This document shows positions 22,121 through 32,379 of a DNA stretch of 64,000 nucleotides, in pieces. A program made the position numbers and the translations under genes. The DNA is taken from the NCBI RefSeq assembly GCF_963259705.1, contig NC_081842.1, positions 90,758,433 through 90,822,432 on the forward strand. The letters are read 5' to 3'. The first letter of the stretch is position 1, and every line of letters begins with the position of its first letter. The notes under the pieces were generated by a model that was not told the DNA's origin, did no database searches, and was given only the letters and a program-made list of their open reading frames with translations. This DNA comes from Myotis daubentonii. Taxonomy: Eukaryota; Chordata; Mammalia; Chiroptera; Vespertilionidae.

Positions 22121-22381
22121 GTTACACCTAGGGTTTTTATATAAGTAGATACTAATTTAAATATATGCATTATTAAATTGATAAGCATTGCAAGATGACA
22201 TCTAACCATGCCAAGAATATCTTTAAGAATTTAACTTTTCAGAATCCTGAAAACAGTGGAAAAATATTATCCATTGGAAAAATGAATTGCAATTTACAAT
22301 TGGTTCACTTTATGATCAGGGATATGTAGTCCTTCTCCTCCTCAAACATAATTTCTCAGTGACTTTTAGACTCATTGACTA

Positions 22382-22571
22382 GGATTAGTGGTTAGAGTTA
22401 GAGGTTAAGGTTGGGAGTTAGGGTGAGGGAGAAGGTTCAGGTGAGGGTTAGTGTGAGGCTTAGGTTTAAGGTTATGGTTAGGGTGAGGGTTAGGGTTAGG
22501 ATGAGGGTTAGAGTGAGGGTGAGGTGAGGGTCAGGGTGAGGGTGAGGGTTAGGGTTAGGGTTAGGGTTAGA
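22382..22571. repeat. Interstitial telomere-like repeat tract
   Basis: About 190 bp of degenerate TTAGGG-type hexamers on the plus strand. It is degraded at the left and canonical at the right end (GGGTTAGGGTTAGGGTTAG, about 22550-22570). Variant hexamers TGAGGG and TCAGGG are interspersed (about 22490-22545), as in proximal mammalian telomeres. It ends abruptly at ATGCCC. The minus-strand frame through it is a repeat artefact. Confidence 0.92.
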
Positions 22572-24359
22572 TGCCCTTCCACAACCACTGCCACTGCCCC
22601 CTTCTTGCTTTAGCTCCAAAGTTTCTCCCCAGCTGACTGACTCCACCTTTAACCTACATTCTTTTATTCCTCTTCACAAGTCTCCTGATTAATTATTCTT
22701 TAAAAAGATCTATTGCACTTATTTTTGTTAATGTTGAATTCTTTTCTTCTTTGAATTCCAAATTCAATACTTATGACTAATTTGGTAATGAGTCTCCTCA
22801 CAAATAAAGTTATGAGTATTTACTTCACATGAATCAAGTTCTTACTAATTTTTTAAAAATTTAAGATGTGGTAAAAATGTCGCATTTGAAATTATATTTA
22901 GCCTCTATGGGTAAGCACAATGAGAGCATGGAGGAGCCTAGCTTAGTATATTTAGTTGATAAAATAATACTCCAACTTTTTTCCCTCAGTGCCAGAGCAA
23001 CATCAGATGTCTGAAATTCTAATTATCTTCACCATGGCATTTGACAATTTTTCAACCTTAAAATAGGTTAATAAAACCCCAAAATAGGTTTAATAAAATA
23101 TAAAACTGTCCAGCTGGAAATATCTAGTTCTTACAACTGGTAAAAAAAAAATAATAATAATAATAGAAATGCTTTTCTCATCCTATCTTTCAAATATATT
23201 ACAAATGTATGTAAAGGTCATAAAATTGAATATTAAGTATATTTGCCATAATGCCTGATACTGTAACTCAAATTATTCTTCAATGAATCACAGACTATTC
23301 AACTACTGTAAGAAATCAAGAGGAAAGGGAGTGTGTTTAGCCCGGAGAGCAGCAACAATTCAGCTTCCTTTTCATGTTTCCAAAAGCAGAATTACAGACA
23401 GAGGATAAGTAGGGAATTTGAGAAAGGCTTGGGGATGACCTCAGATAATTAAGTAGCAGAGGAGATACTATTCACATTTCAGTAAATGTTAACCTCATTC
23501 AAGATGAAAACACATCCAGAAAGATGTGGAGTTGGTGCAAAAATTACTAGACATTTTCAGCAAAATGAAATTGTATGATCAAGGCTGAACTCAGTACTAA
23601 GTGGAAGAGGAATATAAAAAGTATCTTAAAATAGTTCAACAAATTTCTCCCAAAATAGCTTTAATAGTGCTTAAAGCTCATATCTCATGGAGAATGGCAA
23701 GAGCAGTGTATGGGGGAAAAATATCACCTTAAAGGATCAGTGTTTGCACTTCTGATTACTTTTAAATAAAAAAGGGAACATTATATCCTACTAAAACAAA
23801 AGAAATGAGTGCCATTAAAAAATAAACAAACAATAGCAACAGCAATAAAAAACATATCAAATGCATCTCAACATCCTACTTAAAGACATAAAAATTATTT
23901 AGGTAGAAGTAAGTATTAGCACTTGAAACTGAAAACAAAAGGTAGAATCATGACACATTTATTTTATTTCAATTCCAAGTGGATTCCTGTTTATCTGCAT
24001 ATAAAACTAGTCTGGGGTCAGTGACTATGGTTTTTTACTGCATATATCTTCTCTTCTGTACCTAGTCAGACAATATAAATATTGAACGTCCCTGCCAGCA
24101 CTTTTTTCTATGTAATTTTCCACAAAATGGTCTAAGTTACAGATATATCCTAAATTGTATCTATTTTAAAGCAAGTGACACTTTCTTTTAATATTGGCAG
24201 TTTACAACAAAATTGATGTGTACTTCATTAGATCATTTAATAATGTGAAGATAACTAGAAAATATTAGATTACACCAGAAAAGTGATGTCACACAAGAAT
24301 TATCACACAAATTATTTTCATAGCAACGAGTACCATAACAATTTTTCTTCACGGGTTGT
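22572..24359. other. No recognised feature
   Basis: AT-rich sequence. Small ATA/AAT runs near 23140. No gene or repeat that I can name. Confidence 0.5.
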
Positions 24360-24485
24360 CATAAAGATGAAATAAAATAATGGGCGAAAGCTCTCAGAAA
24401 TGCGTCTACACTTAGTAAGTGCTCAATAAGTTAGCTGTTATCATTTTCATTGTTGCTATTATTAGTTTTATATTTACAGCACATT
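24360..24485 (+). repeat. MIR SINE relic
   Basis: 3' part of MIR: ATGAAATAAAATAATGGG, then TAGTAAGTGCTCAATAAGTT and GCTGTTATCATT. Confidence 0.7.
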
Positions 24486-24603
24486 TTGGGCTGCCTTCAC
24501 CCATGTGTGACGCTTACATATTTTCATAAGCCACTTATTCGGAAGACATTAAGTGAATACCTATGGATTATTAGGCAATGTATTAGACTAGTAAAGTTTC
24601 TTT

Positions 24604-24836
24604 TTTTTTTACTTTTAAATTTTTTTTATTGATTTTTAGAGAGAGAGAGATGAAGGGAGAGAAAGAGTGAGAAACACTGATGTGAGAGCAATACATAGCT
24701 CACCTGCTTCCTGCACTCCCGCCTTCCTGAGATCTAGCCTTAAACATGGGCCTGTGCCCTGACAGGGAAATGGACCAGCAACCTTCTGGCGCATGGAGGA
24801 GGCCCAGCCAGCTGAACCACACAGGCCAGGGCACTG
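24604..24836 (-). mobile_element. Ves-type SINE (minus strand)
   Basis: Begins TTTTTTATTGATTTTTAGAG with a short GA tract and ends with the reversed tRNA head CTGAACCACACAGGCCAGGG. Flanks ACTAGTAAAGTTTCTT (left) and ACTGGTAAAGTTCCTT (right) form a decayed target-site duplication. Confidence 0.92.
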
Positions 24837-24849
24837 GTAAAGTTCCTTG

Positions 24850-25732
24850 CAGTTTGTAAAGATAGAAAGGGACATCTAAACTAAGACAATTAAGTGTGGC
24901 AAGTGCTGTGAAAGAGGAAGGACTGGGCCCCATGACAGCATGTGAAGGAAAGCCATGCGCGTGTGATGGGACGAGGGCAGCTGGGGAGAGGTGAATGACC
25001 AGGCAGGGAAGGCTGTTCAGACCAAGCGAAGCAGCCATATGCCCCAGGACTAACACCGTCACTCGCCCAGAGTTTTCTTCATCTCGTTTGCCTCTAGAGC
25101 CCAGATATTAGACTCAGATAAGCAGGCATTCAGCTGGAATAGATACAGTCTGAGTCCGTGCACAAGCACAGATACCCATCCGAAACCTGGGTAGAGAAAT
25201 AAATTGACTAGAAAGGAGAGACAAGGACAATTTAGGCTCTTTTTTTTCTGCTTCAGTATTTTTATTTTGTTTGCAATGCTGCATGCTTATTTTTTTAATA
25301 GCTGTCTAGACATAAGTGAGATAAAGCTGGTTAAAATAATGTAAATGAACTTTTTAGTGCTTTTATTTTTAAAGCTAACAATATTTTGATTTAACTGGAG
25401 CAGTATGACACGCAAAAGGCTCTGATGTGTAAGAAGAGAAATGTTTCTGAAGAGTTTTATAGAGAAAAATATCTACATAAATAATCCTCTTTTCCACTAA
25501 TGGACTTATATTTTGACAGAAAAATAAAAAACTTTCAATTTATAAAACAATTTCATGCACATAAATTTAAAAAAAAGTATTGAAAAGATATTTTATAATA
25601 TAGTAAAATGTTAAAAATTAACCATAGTCCTTTGATTCAAATGCCATTACAGCTTACTGAGGAAATTCATTTATATCAAATATTTTTAAAATATATTGAA
25701 ACATTAAAATTGAACTGGAATGTGTGGTCTTT
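24850..25732. other. No recognised feature
   Basis: Unique-looking sequence. No gene or named repeat. Confidence 0.5.
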
Positions 25733-26335
25733 CCTCTGGGCAGGATGCAAAGGTGAATTCCCAGGTTCTTGTCCTGATGGGTTCAAAGAATGAAGCCACA
25801 GACAAAAGGTGATAGGTGAGAAGTACAGGAACTTTATGCAAGCAGACATTACCTCTAAAACCTAATTCTAAATTCTAAGCCTAAGACTCTGTCCCTCCTG
25901 GGTGGACAGAGGGCCCCTGGGAAGGGTGACCACTGCTTTGTTTCCCTTGAGGCATTAAATAGGCCACAGTTCTTTGTCTGAACCTGACCCCTTCTTATTG
26001 GCCATTCTGCTGCATAGAACTAGTTCTCAAAGCTCAAAGCCTACGAGGTGTCCCCCATGTTCTCTCCCCCTTATCCTGTTGGTTAGAGTCACTTCTGATT
26101 TATCTTATAGCTCTCCCAGTTGTGCTGGCAGAGAAGGCCTTATCTGATGGCCCTCCCAGCTACTCAGGTCAGGGCTGCTTTTGGCCTAACTTATGGTCAC
26201 TTTAATTGCTCAGGCCTGGGATACTCCTGTCTTTGGTTTATGGCTGTCTTAATTGCAAAGGCCAGCTATCCTTCTATTTGCCTGTGGAATTTCTTTATTC
26301 CCCATACAAGTAAGATAAACACCCTGGCATCTTCA
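25733..26335 (-). repeat. LTR of an endogenous retrovirus (minus strand)
   Basis: On the minus strand it shares its 3' part with the plus-strand LTR at 27170-27650: a CACCTTTTGTCTGTGGCTT block, then ATTCTTTGAACCCA, then ATCCTGCCCAGAGGAAA at the far end. Upstream it has GGCCAATAAGA and GTGGCCTATTTAATG, matching the CCAAT/TATA layout of the other two copies. No target-site duplication was found. Confidence 0.65.
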
Positions 26336-26975
26336 AGTGAAGCAGGAATTTTGGGGGAACATAGGCAGGCTTAGGGATTTTTTAGAATAGGGGTCCATGG
26401 GAAAGTGCATGGCTGCAGACTGGGAGAAGGTACATTTCCATAACACAAGGACTCCAGGTGCAGTTACATCTCCATAAGAAAAGGGAGCAGCCACAGTTGC
26501 ATTTACATAAGACAAGGGAACTGGAAGTAGCCAGGAAAGGTCTATATTTACAAAATAAAGAGAAGGAAGCCCTTCATTCAGATGGAAAAGAAGAAAACCC
26601 AGAGGAATGGAAGGACTATGAGGAAGGAGGGCCTTAGGAATCACTATAGTAACCAATTTGAAGGGGAATATGGACCAATAAGAGGGGATATCAGGACACA
26701 GGAACTGCAGCCTTTATAAGTCCTGGAGAAAAGGGACTCAGTGGGACCCTTTCGCCCCTCCCTACTTGGTATTCTGTTCAATGGGACTCTTCCCCCTCCC
26801 TATGTGGGAGTCAGTTCAGTGGGACTCTTTCCCTCTCCCCACGGGGGACTCTGTACTTGTTCTTCAATAAACCTCCACCTTTGCTATACCACTTTCTGTC
26901 CGTGGGTTCATTCTCTTGATTCCCGTGGACAAAGAATCCGGGTTCCAGTCCAAAAATTTGGTATCACAAGTCTCC
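26336..26975 (+). repeat. Related LTR copy (plus strand)
   Basis: Contains GACCAATAAGAGG, ATATCAGGACACAG, the TATA region GCAGCCTTTATAAG (about 26706) and the polyadenylation signal TTCAATAAACC (26863). Between TATA and poly(A) signal are three tandem units based on AGTGGGACTCTT (about 26735-26850). It meets the minus-strand copy head to head at about 26336. Confidence 0.65.
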
Positions 26976-27169
26976 ATTATGTATTCCTTCCCCCATAGAC
27001 CCCTCTTATCTCTAAGATTTCCTAAACCCGCCTAATTAAGCTAGATAGCTAACCTTTTCAATATTAATTTCTAAGACTTCTTATTTTGGGCCACACTTGT
27101 CCATCCCTACCATGTCATTGTGCAACACTTTGCACGTACTATTCAAAGGAGTTTTAGGGGTAAAAAAAA
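26976..27169. other. Spacer between two LTRs
   Basis: About 190 bp with no recognised viral coding sequence. It ends in an A-run (AGGGGTAAAAAAAAGCAGG) that could be a decayed polypurine tract, though this is weak. Confidence 0.3.
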
Positions 27170-27648
27170 GCAGGTTTAGGGAGTTTTAGGAATTAGGGGG
27201 TCCATGGGGGAGAACTGCAGGGCTGCAAAGCTGGGAGCTGCCAGAAGGCACACATTCACAGAACAAGGGGGCTGGGAGCTGCGGAAAGACACACATTCAC
27301 AGAATAAAGGGAGAGGAAGCCACACATTCACAGAATAAAGAGGAAGGCCACAGGGAGTAGAAAAGCTAAAGGGAGAGGAAGAGGGGACCCCCACATGGGG
27401 TTTGAGCTCTGAAGCTGCTATAGTGACCAATCAGAGGGATATCAGGACACAAAAACTGCAGCCTTTATAAACCTTAGAAAAGAGGGACTTAGTGGGTCTC
27501 TCTCCTCACCCCTCCCCTCATGGGAGTCTGTGCTTGTTTCCCAATAAATTTCCACCTTTTCCTATATCACCTTTTGTCCGTGGCTTTATTCTTTGAATCC
27601 ACCTGGACAAAAAAATGGGAAATCACCTTTACATCCTGCCCAGAGGAA

Positions 27649-27650
<2 letters not shown>
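27170..27650 (+). repeat. Related LTR copy (plus strand)
   Basis: Same layout as 26336-26975: GACCAATCAGAGG (CCAAT), ATATCAGGACACA, GCAGCCTTTATAAACC (TATA), CCAATAAATTTCC (poly(A) signal), then a CACCTTTTGTCCGTGGCTT block. It carries its own internal duplication of CACACATTCACAGAATAAAG (27291-27345). Confidence 0.65.

Positions 27651-27653
<3 letters not shown>

Positions 27654-27704
<51 letters not shown>
27654..27704. repeat. (AT)n microsatellite
   Basis: About 50 bp of AT at the 5' end of the following Helitron. It is probably expanded from the TATATATATA of that terminus. Confidence 0.9.
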
Positions 27705-27707
<3 letters not shown>

Positions 27708-28071
27708 CCTAAATGACCTCTGAGCAGCTGACTGGCTGACCATTCAACCATCCGACCTGTAACTATGATGCACACTGACCACCAGGGGGCAGATGCTCAA
27801 TGCAGGAGCGGAAACCACAGGCATGGAAACATGGAACAGACTGATGAATCTCAGAGGGAAGAGGGGGATGGGGGAAGGTGGGAAGAGATTAACCAAAGAT
27901 CTTATATGCATACTAGAGGCCCCATGCATAGATTCGTGCACTAGTGGGGTCCATCAGCCTGGCCTGTGCCCTCTTGTAATCCAGGATCTCTTGGGAGATC
28001 TCAGAAAGCCAGTTTCAGCCCGATCCCCACAGTCCAGGCAGAGAGACCCCACTCGTGCACTGGGCCACTAG
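27690..28071 (+). mobile_element. Composite Helitron with an inverted second 3' end
   Basis: The left part (TGCCTAAATGACC, GCACTGACCACCAGGGGGCA) is the 5' half of a common HeliBat-type element. The right end is CTCGTGCACTGGGCCACTAG followed by T. At 27913 a minus-oriented 3' end begins (CTAGAGGCCCCATGCATAG, then ATTCGTGCAC), so 27913-28071 is bounded by inverted copies of the Helitron 3' end. The exact 5' base is lost in the AT repeat. Confidence 0.7.
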
Positions 28072-28199
28072 TGATTAAATATTTGTGGAATTAACAAGGT
28101 CCAAAGTTTTCATAAATATACAAAGTTTTCATTCTATTTCAAACAATTAAATAGTCTGCATATTACACTGATTTATGTTTTTTATTGCACTGCTGCTAC

Positions 28200-28733
28200 T
28201 GTAAGGCCGCTGAAACCTCCCTTCCCCCTCTTAACTAACTTTTCCAGTAAGCCCTGGTTATTGTAAGAACAAAGAGAAAACCCCCCTCCTCCTGTGTTTT
28301 AACTGACCTTTCCAGTAAGCTCTGGTGCCCTGGTCTGGTCATAGCATAGCTATCTTATCTCTTCCTGGGATCATCTTATCTCTTCCTGGGATCGGTATGT
28401 GTAAAGACAGACCACCCTGCCCCTTAGGAAAGGAGTCAACTACTAACACAGGTCTGCCCCCTAGGAGATGAGTCAACTGTTAACTGTTAACCTAGTTCCC
28501 TGTTTTACCGGCCACCTGCGTGTGGTTTTTGCCTTTATAAACTCATGTCCTGCAATTGCTCAGGGCTCCAGTCAGCCAGCACTTCCCTTGTGTTGCTGTC
28601 TGTCTGCCTGAGAGCCCCTGCGCTGCGCTTGTAATAAAGAACCTCTTGCTTTTGCATCAAGTTACGGTCTCTGCGTTTGACTTGGGGTCGTCGCCCCCTC
28701 CGTCGGACTCACCGGGGGTCTTGGGACCTTACA
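28200..28733 (+). mobile_element. Solo LTR with 4-bp target-site duplication
   Basis: 534-bp LTR with terminal inverted repeats TGTAAGG and CCTTACA, flanked by CTAC at 28196-28199 and 28734-28737. It has a TATA-like GCCTTTATAAACTC (about 28530) and a poly(A) signal TAATAAAGAACC (about 28631), followed by a U5 rich in TCGTCGCCCCCTCCGTCGG. The left half holds two copies of TTAACT-ACCTTTCCAGTAAGC. The 4-bp duplication and layout fit a class I (gamma-type) ERV. It has no internal region, so it arose by LTR-LTR recombination. Confidence 0.88.
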
Positions 28734-28737
28734 CTAC

Positions 28738-29281
28738 TATAAAAATATAACATCTCCTTTTCAGCTAAAAGGCACTAGGACATCACAGAAGACTAAAGGT
28801 TTAGGGGTTGATTCTATGCCCCTTATTGATAGTGCCTTCACTTTCTCCAGCACTATATCAAGCTCTCATTTACCACAGGTGTTCTCCTCACCCTTTCTTC
28901 TTAAATGGAGGAAGGGCAATTTATTTCTATTAATATACAAACATTTAAGGAACTTTTTAGGTCTGATCAAATAACTGAATCAATACCTCTCCCCCTGGAA
29001 TTGACATTTCAGGTCATTTCACTCTGGACATTCCCTTTTGCTGAGACCACACTTTACTTGCTGAGACCACATTCCATTATCTCTCCCCTCTGGACATGCA
29101 CAGAAAATTCCCCGTCCAGAAAAAGCCTCCAAAAGTCCTTTGAAAACTGCTGACTCCTGTCACTGGGTGCTGGAGCCATTCACTCTCAGTTACCAGGTGT
29201 GCAGGTGTACGGATGATCCAATAAATTCATAATCCCTCACCATTCTGGCCTCATGTGTTCCTCCTTTGGTGACCTAACATT
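28738..29281 (+). repeat. Probable 5' LTR of the class I ERV
   Basis: Ends in GGTGACCTAACA (29279) directly before the primer-binding site, with a poly(A)-type AATAAATTC about 60 bp earlier. The left boundary is not clear, and the TG start was not identified. The direct repeat TTGCTGAGACCACA occurs twice at about 29038 and 29059. Confidence 0.55.
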
Positions 29282-29299
29282 TGGTGCCAAAACCCAGGA
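29282..29299 (+). other. Retroviral primer-binding site (tRNA-Phe type)
   Basis: TGGTGCCAAAACCCAGGA matches the complement of the tRNA-Phe 3' end except at two positions. Both are G-to-A at CpG sites, the expected decay. Confidence 0.75.
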
Positions 29300-31066
29300 G
29301 GATTCCACGGGAAAGGGGAGCCATCATCCTGGCTTCAGTCACTGCAAGTTTGCTACTGGGAGAACAGTAGGCAGGGGCAGCTCATCCTGGGCTTACCTGT
29401 GAATCTTACTCAGGTGACTCGATTGCCAGCCTTACGCCCCGCCACCCGCCCCCCTCCTCCTCCCAACCAGCCAAGAAGGATGCCTGACCAGAAATCTCTC
29501 CTTTTCCATTCCTGACCCTCCATCCCACACTGGCCAATCTTCACTAAGTGAGTGACATTCCACAATTCCCTTTGTCCAGGGTCTTCTGCCCACTCTCTCT
29601 CACTGACTTCTCGGAAGTCTCTCTCTCAAAAGTCCCAGCACTAGGCCAGGAGACTCCTCAACCATTTGACTTTGGGTCCTTCTGGATTGGGGACGCCCAG
29701 TCCAGAGGGTCACCTCTTATCTCTCATGGTGATTTGTTTAGCAGCAGGGACGCCTGCTCTAAATAGTCACCTTTGGCTTTGTGGTCTGTCACTGACCCTT
29801 TCTCTCTCATGGGCCATGCCATACTCCCTTTGCACACTCACGGGGGAGGTTATGCCCAATCACCTCACTTTACTTTGTAACACTGCCTGACCACAACATA
29901 AACTAGATCGTAAGTCTCAATGGCCTGAAAACAGCATTTTCAATTTTAACACACTGAGAAATTTAGATAATTGATGTCACTGCAATGGAAAATTTTCAGT
30001 AATTCCCTACGTCCAGGCCTTTTTCACCCTTCAGTCCCAATCCTCTCTCTCTCTCTTGCCCTACCCACTAGATCTTTCTCCTTCACACAAAACATCTTAC
30101 CCCTAACACTTCTGATTCTGAATCTACTTTTGACCCAGCAGATCACCAACCTCCACCCCTTTATACATCCCCTCCCTCACCTGCAGTAGATTCCCAAAAC
30201 CCAGAACTTCCTAACCAGCAACCACCTCTCCCTGGTGCTGAGAGCCCAAATCCCAAGAATACAAGCTCCAAAAGAGCCTTTTCCCACCTAACACTCGCTC
30301 TTGGGCCAGCCAGAGACTCCCCTCCTCAACAGCCTCTTCTATTACCGCACCCATTCTACCCTTGAGACGGTAGCAGGAACTGAGGGTATTGTGATCAATT
30401 ATGAAAAACTTAGTGAAATCACTCAAGGCCCTGATGAAAACCCAGCTCTTTCTCTTCCTCCTCACGAAGGCCTTACAGAAATTTAACACCTTAGACTCCA
30501 CTTCCCCAGAGGGAGTCTTTCTTCTAAACACCCATTTTATATCCCAATCAGCCCCCAACACAGACCATAAACTTTGAAAAATAGACACAGGTCCACAAAT
30601 CCTTCAAAAAGACCTTGTTAACCTGGCCTTTAAGGTCTTTAATAATAGAGACAAGGAGACCCAAATCCCAAAACAAAGGCAAGATCAGGCCAAGGCTGAG
30701 GCCCCGAAGGAGGCCTTCCAGTTACTAGCCACCACTCTCATGAACCCCAAACAAAGTGCCGGTCCTCCTACCGAGGGTGAGTCAGGGGCTAAGCCTCCTC
30801 TGGCTTATGCTTCAAATGCAACAAGGAAGGACACTGGGCCAAGCCCTGCTCAAACCGAGACCCCCTCCCGGGCCCTGCCCAAGGTGCAGAAGGGCAGGCC
30901 ACTGGAAATCAGACTGTAGTCTGGCCCCTCAGCCAGTCCATCAGGGCCGCTCTCTGAATCTGGTTTGGAGCTCCCAGACCTCCTGGGACTGGTCACCAAA
31001 GACTGAAGCTGCCCAGGCCCTGGCAGGGCCCCACAGACTGACATCACCAGGACAGAGCCTCGGGTA
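29300..31066 (+). pseudogene. Class I ERV gag remnant
   Basis: Gammaretrovirus-like gag, broken in several frames. The capsid C-terminal region lies at about 30390-30660 with a major-homology-region match (TQGPDENPAL). It continues in shifted frames into a charged stretch. The nucleocapsid has two CCHC knuckles: CFKCNKEGHWAKPC (30808-30849) and CPRCRRAGHWKSDC (30876-30917). They lie in different frames, so a frameshift falls between them. Matrix-proximal sequence (29548-30190) is only weakly recognisable. Stops occur throughout and no Gag protein could be made. Confidence 0.8.
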
Positions 31067-31600
31067 ATGACTGTGGTGGCAGATAAGCCTATCTCATTTT
31101 TAATTGACACTCGGGCCACTAATTCTGCTCTCTCCAGATTTGCTGGGACCCTTGTCCACTCCTCAGTCTCTATTATGGGGGTTGACAGGTTAGTCTCACA
31201 GCCATTAGCCACCTCACCTCTACACTGCATCTTAGTAAATACTCTCATTCACTCTTTTCTCATTCTACCTTGGTGCCCGGCCAGGGCTACCATACATCCC
31301 CTCATAAAGCCCAGTTGTCCCAAACCACAGTCACCTGCCGCAGTTTCACTCTCTCACCCCAAAGGCTGAGCCATTCCTTGGACTATAAATGCCTTATCTC
31401 CTTATCTCCTCTATGACTGTCCCCTCCTCTGAACAAGAAAACTTTTCCTTTCTCAGGCTCACTGGGAACTCTTGCCTCCAGGTTCACAACTTTAGTTTTC
31501 TTGCAAAGCTCCTCTATGACATGACATGGGGAAGGGACTTCCTCACCGAGCCTTTAGATCCCAAGGCCAGCATTCTCACCCCTTTAATGCTCTGAAAACT
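31067..31600 (+). pseudogene. Class I ERV protease remnant
   Basis: A 100-codon open stretch (31067-31369) holds a retroviral aspartic protease start. The active-site triad region reads FLIDTRATNSAL, with Arg where the catalytic DTG/DSG motif has Gly. The frame then ends at 31369 and further pol-like sequence continues weakly to about 31600. It is inactive by sequence. Confidence 0.65.
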
Positions 31601-32379
31601 GCTCTGACCTCAGTGCCTTCTCACGCCTCCCCCCCCCCCCCCCCCCGCGCCACCTTTCCCAAAGAACAACTTTCTTTACTGCACATGCTTACTTAACAGT
31701 CTCGCTATTATCAGAAGTTGAACTCATTATTACCCAAACCTTAGCATGTTACCTCTAAGGAAAAATGTGGCAATTTTAAATCCAAGCTGCTAGAGGCCTG
31801 GGAACAGGCTGCAGGGCAAGCTCCCTCCTCCTCCTGCCTTTTCTCCAGCCTCATATGCCTAGACATAATTTTCCAAAGTCTTTGGTAACTTAAAGACTTT
31901 GGAGCATTGCTGGGCTAAATGATAAACATCTAAATATTTTAAAATAGCATACAAAACTGAAACATTGATTACTAGATATGTTTTAATTCACCTGCTCTTA
32001 GTTTTTATTACAGAGGGTCTCTTGTACTTTGTTGAATGTATATTTTCTTGAAAGTAAGAGTAAGCTTAAAGTGTGTTAATAAATGTCAATCTAAGAAATG
32101 CTGGTTGTTTGCTTTTTTGGCTAAAGCTGGTTATTTGTGAATGGGTAGAAATGCTTGTGAAAGTTCTAGAAAAGTTTGTCACCCCTCACGTTCAAAGGGA
32201 CCCCTTCTCTAGTAAGCTAAAGGAGCCCCACCCAGGCTCTCTCCTTTTGGCTTAAGTCCTTATATTTGAGCCTAGACTTTATTTATTTCCACTGCCCATT
32301 CATAGTCCTTGACACTATCATTGAAATCCTCAATAGGTCTTCCTGCTTGGTATTTAGGACCCCCTCTCCCCTTTTCTAG
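31601..32379. other. No clear coding similarity; reverse transcriptase missing
   Basis: Between protease and RNase H I find no reverse transcriptase motifs. A C-run (31630-31646) and AT-rich sequence fill the gap, so most of the polymerase region has been deleted or replaced. Confidence 0.5.

Larger units (their letters stand above)
18970..22149 (-). mobile_element. Composite HeliBat-type Helitron with helicase remnant
   Basis: Minus-strand Helitron between plus-strand A (18969) and T (22150). Its 5' terminus is TCTACTTATATAAAAACCC at the right. Its 3' terminus is the hairpin region GTGCATGAAATTCATGAAC followed by CCGGCTACTAG at the left. From 5' to 3' it has: about 560 bp of GC-rich, internally repetitive sequence with no helicase similarity (21595-22149); a 5'-truncated helicase gene (20345-21585); a 22-bp minisatellite; and the terminal 3' region. 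A Ves SINE (19019-19233) and a deleted ERV (19416-20194) have inserted in it. The Rep domain is absent, so it is not autonomous. The GC-rich 5' part looks like a foreign 5' end joined to an autonomous 3' half. Confidence 0.88.

Noticed and set aside
23520..23560. GTTGGTGCAAAAATTACTAG, reminiscent of a MADE1/mariner end
   Set aside because: No matching inverted repeat or TA duplication. The match is too short.
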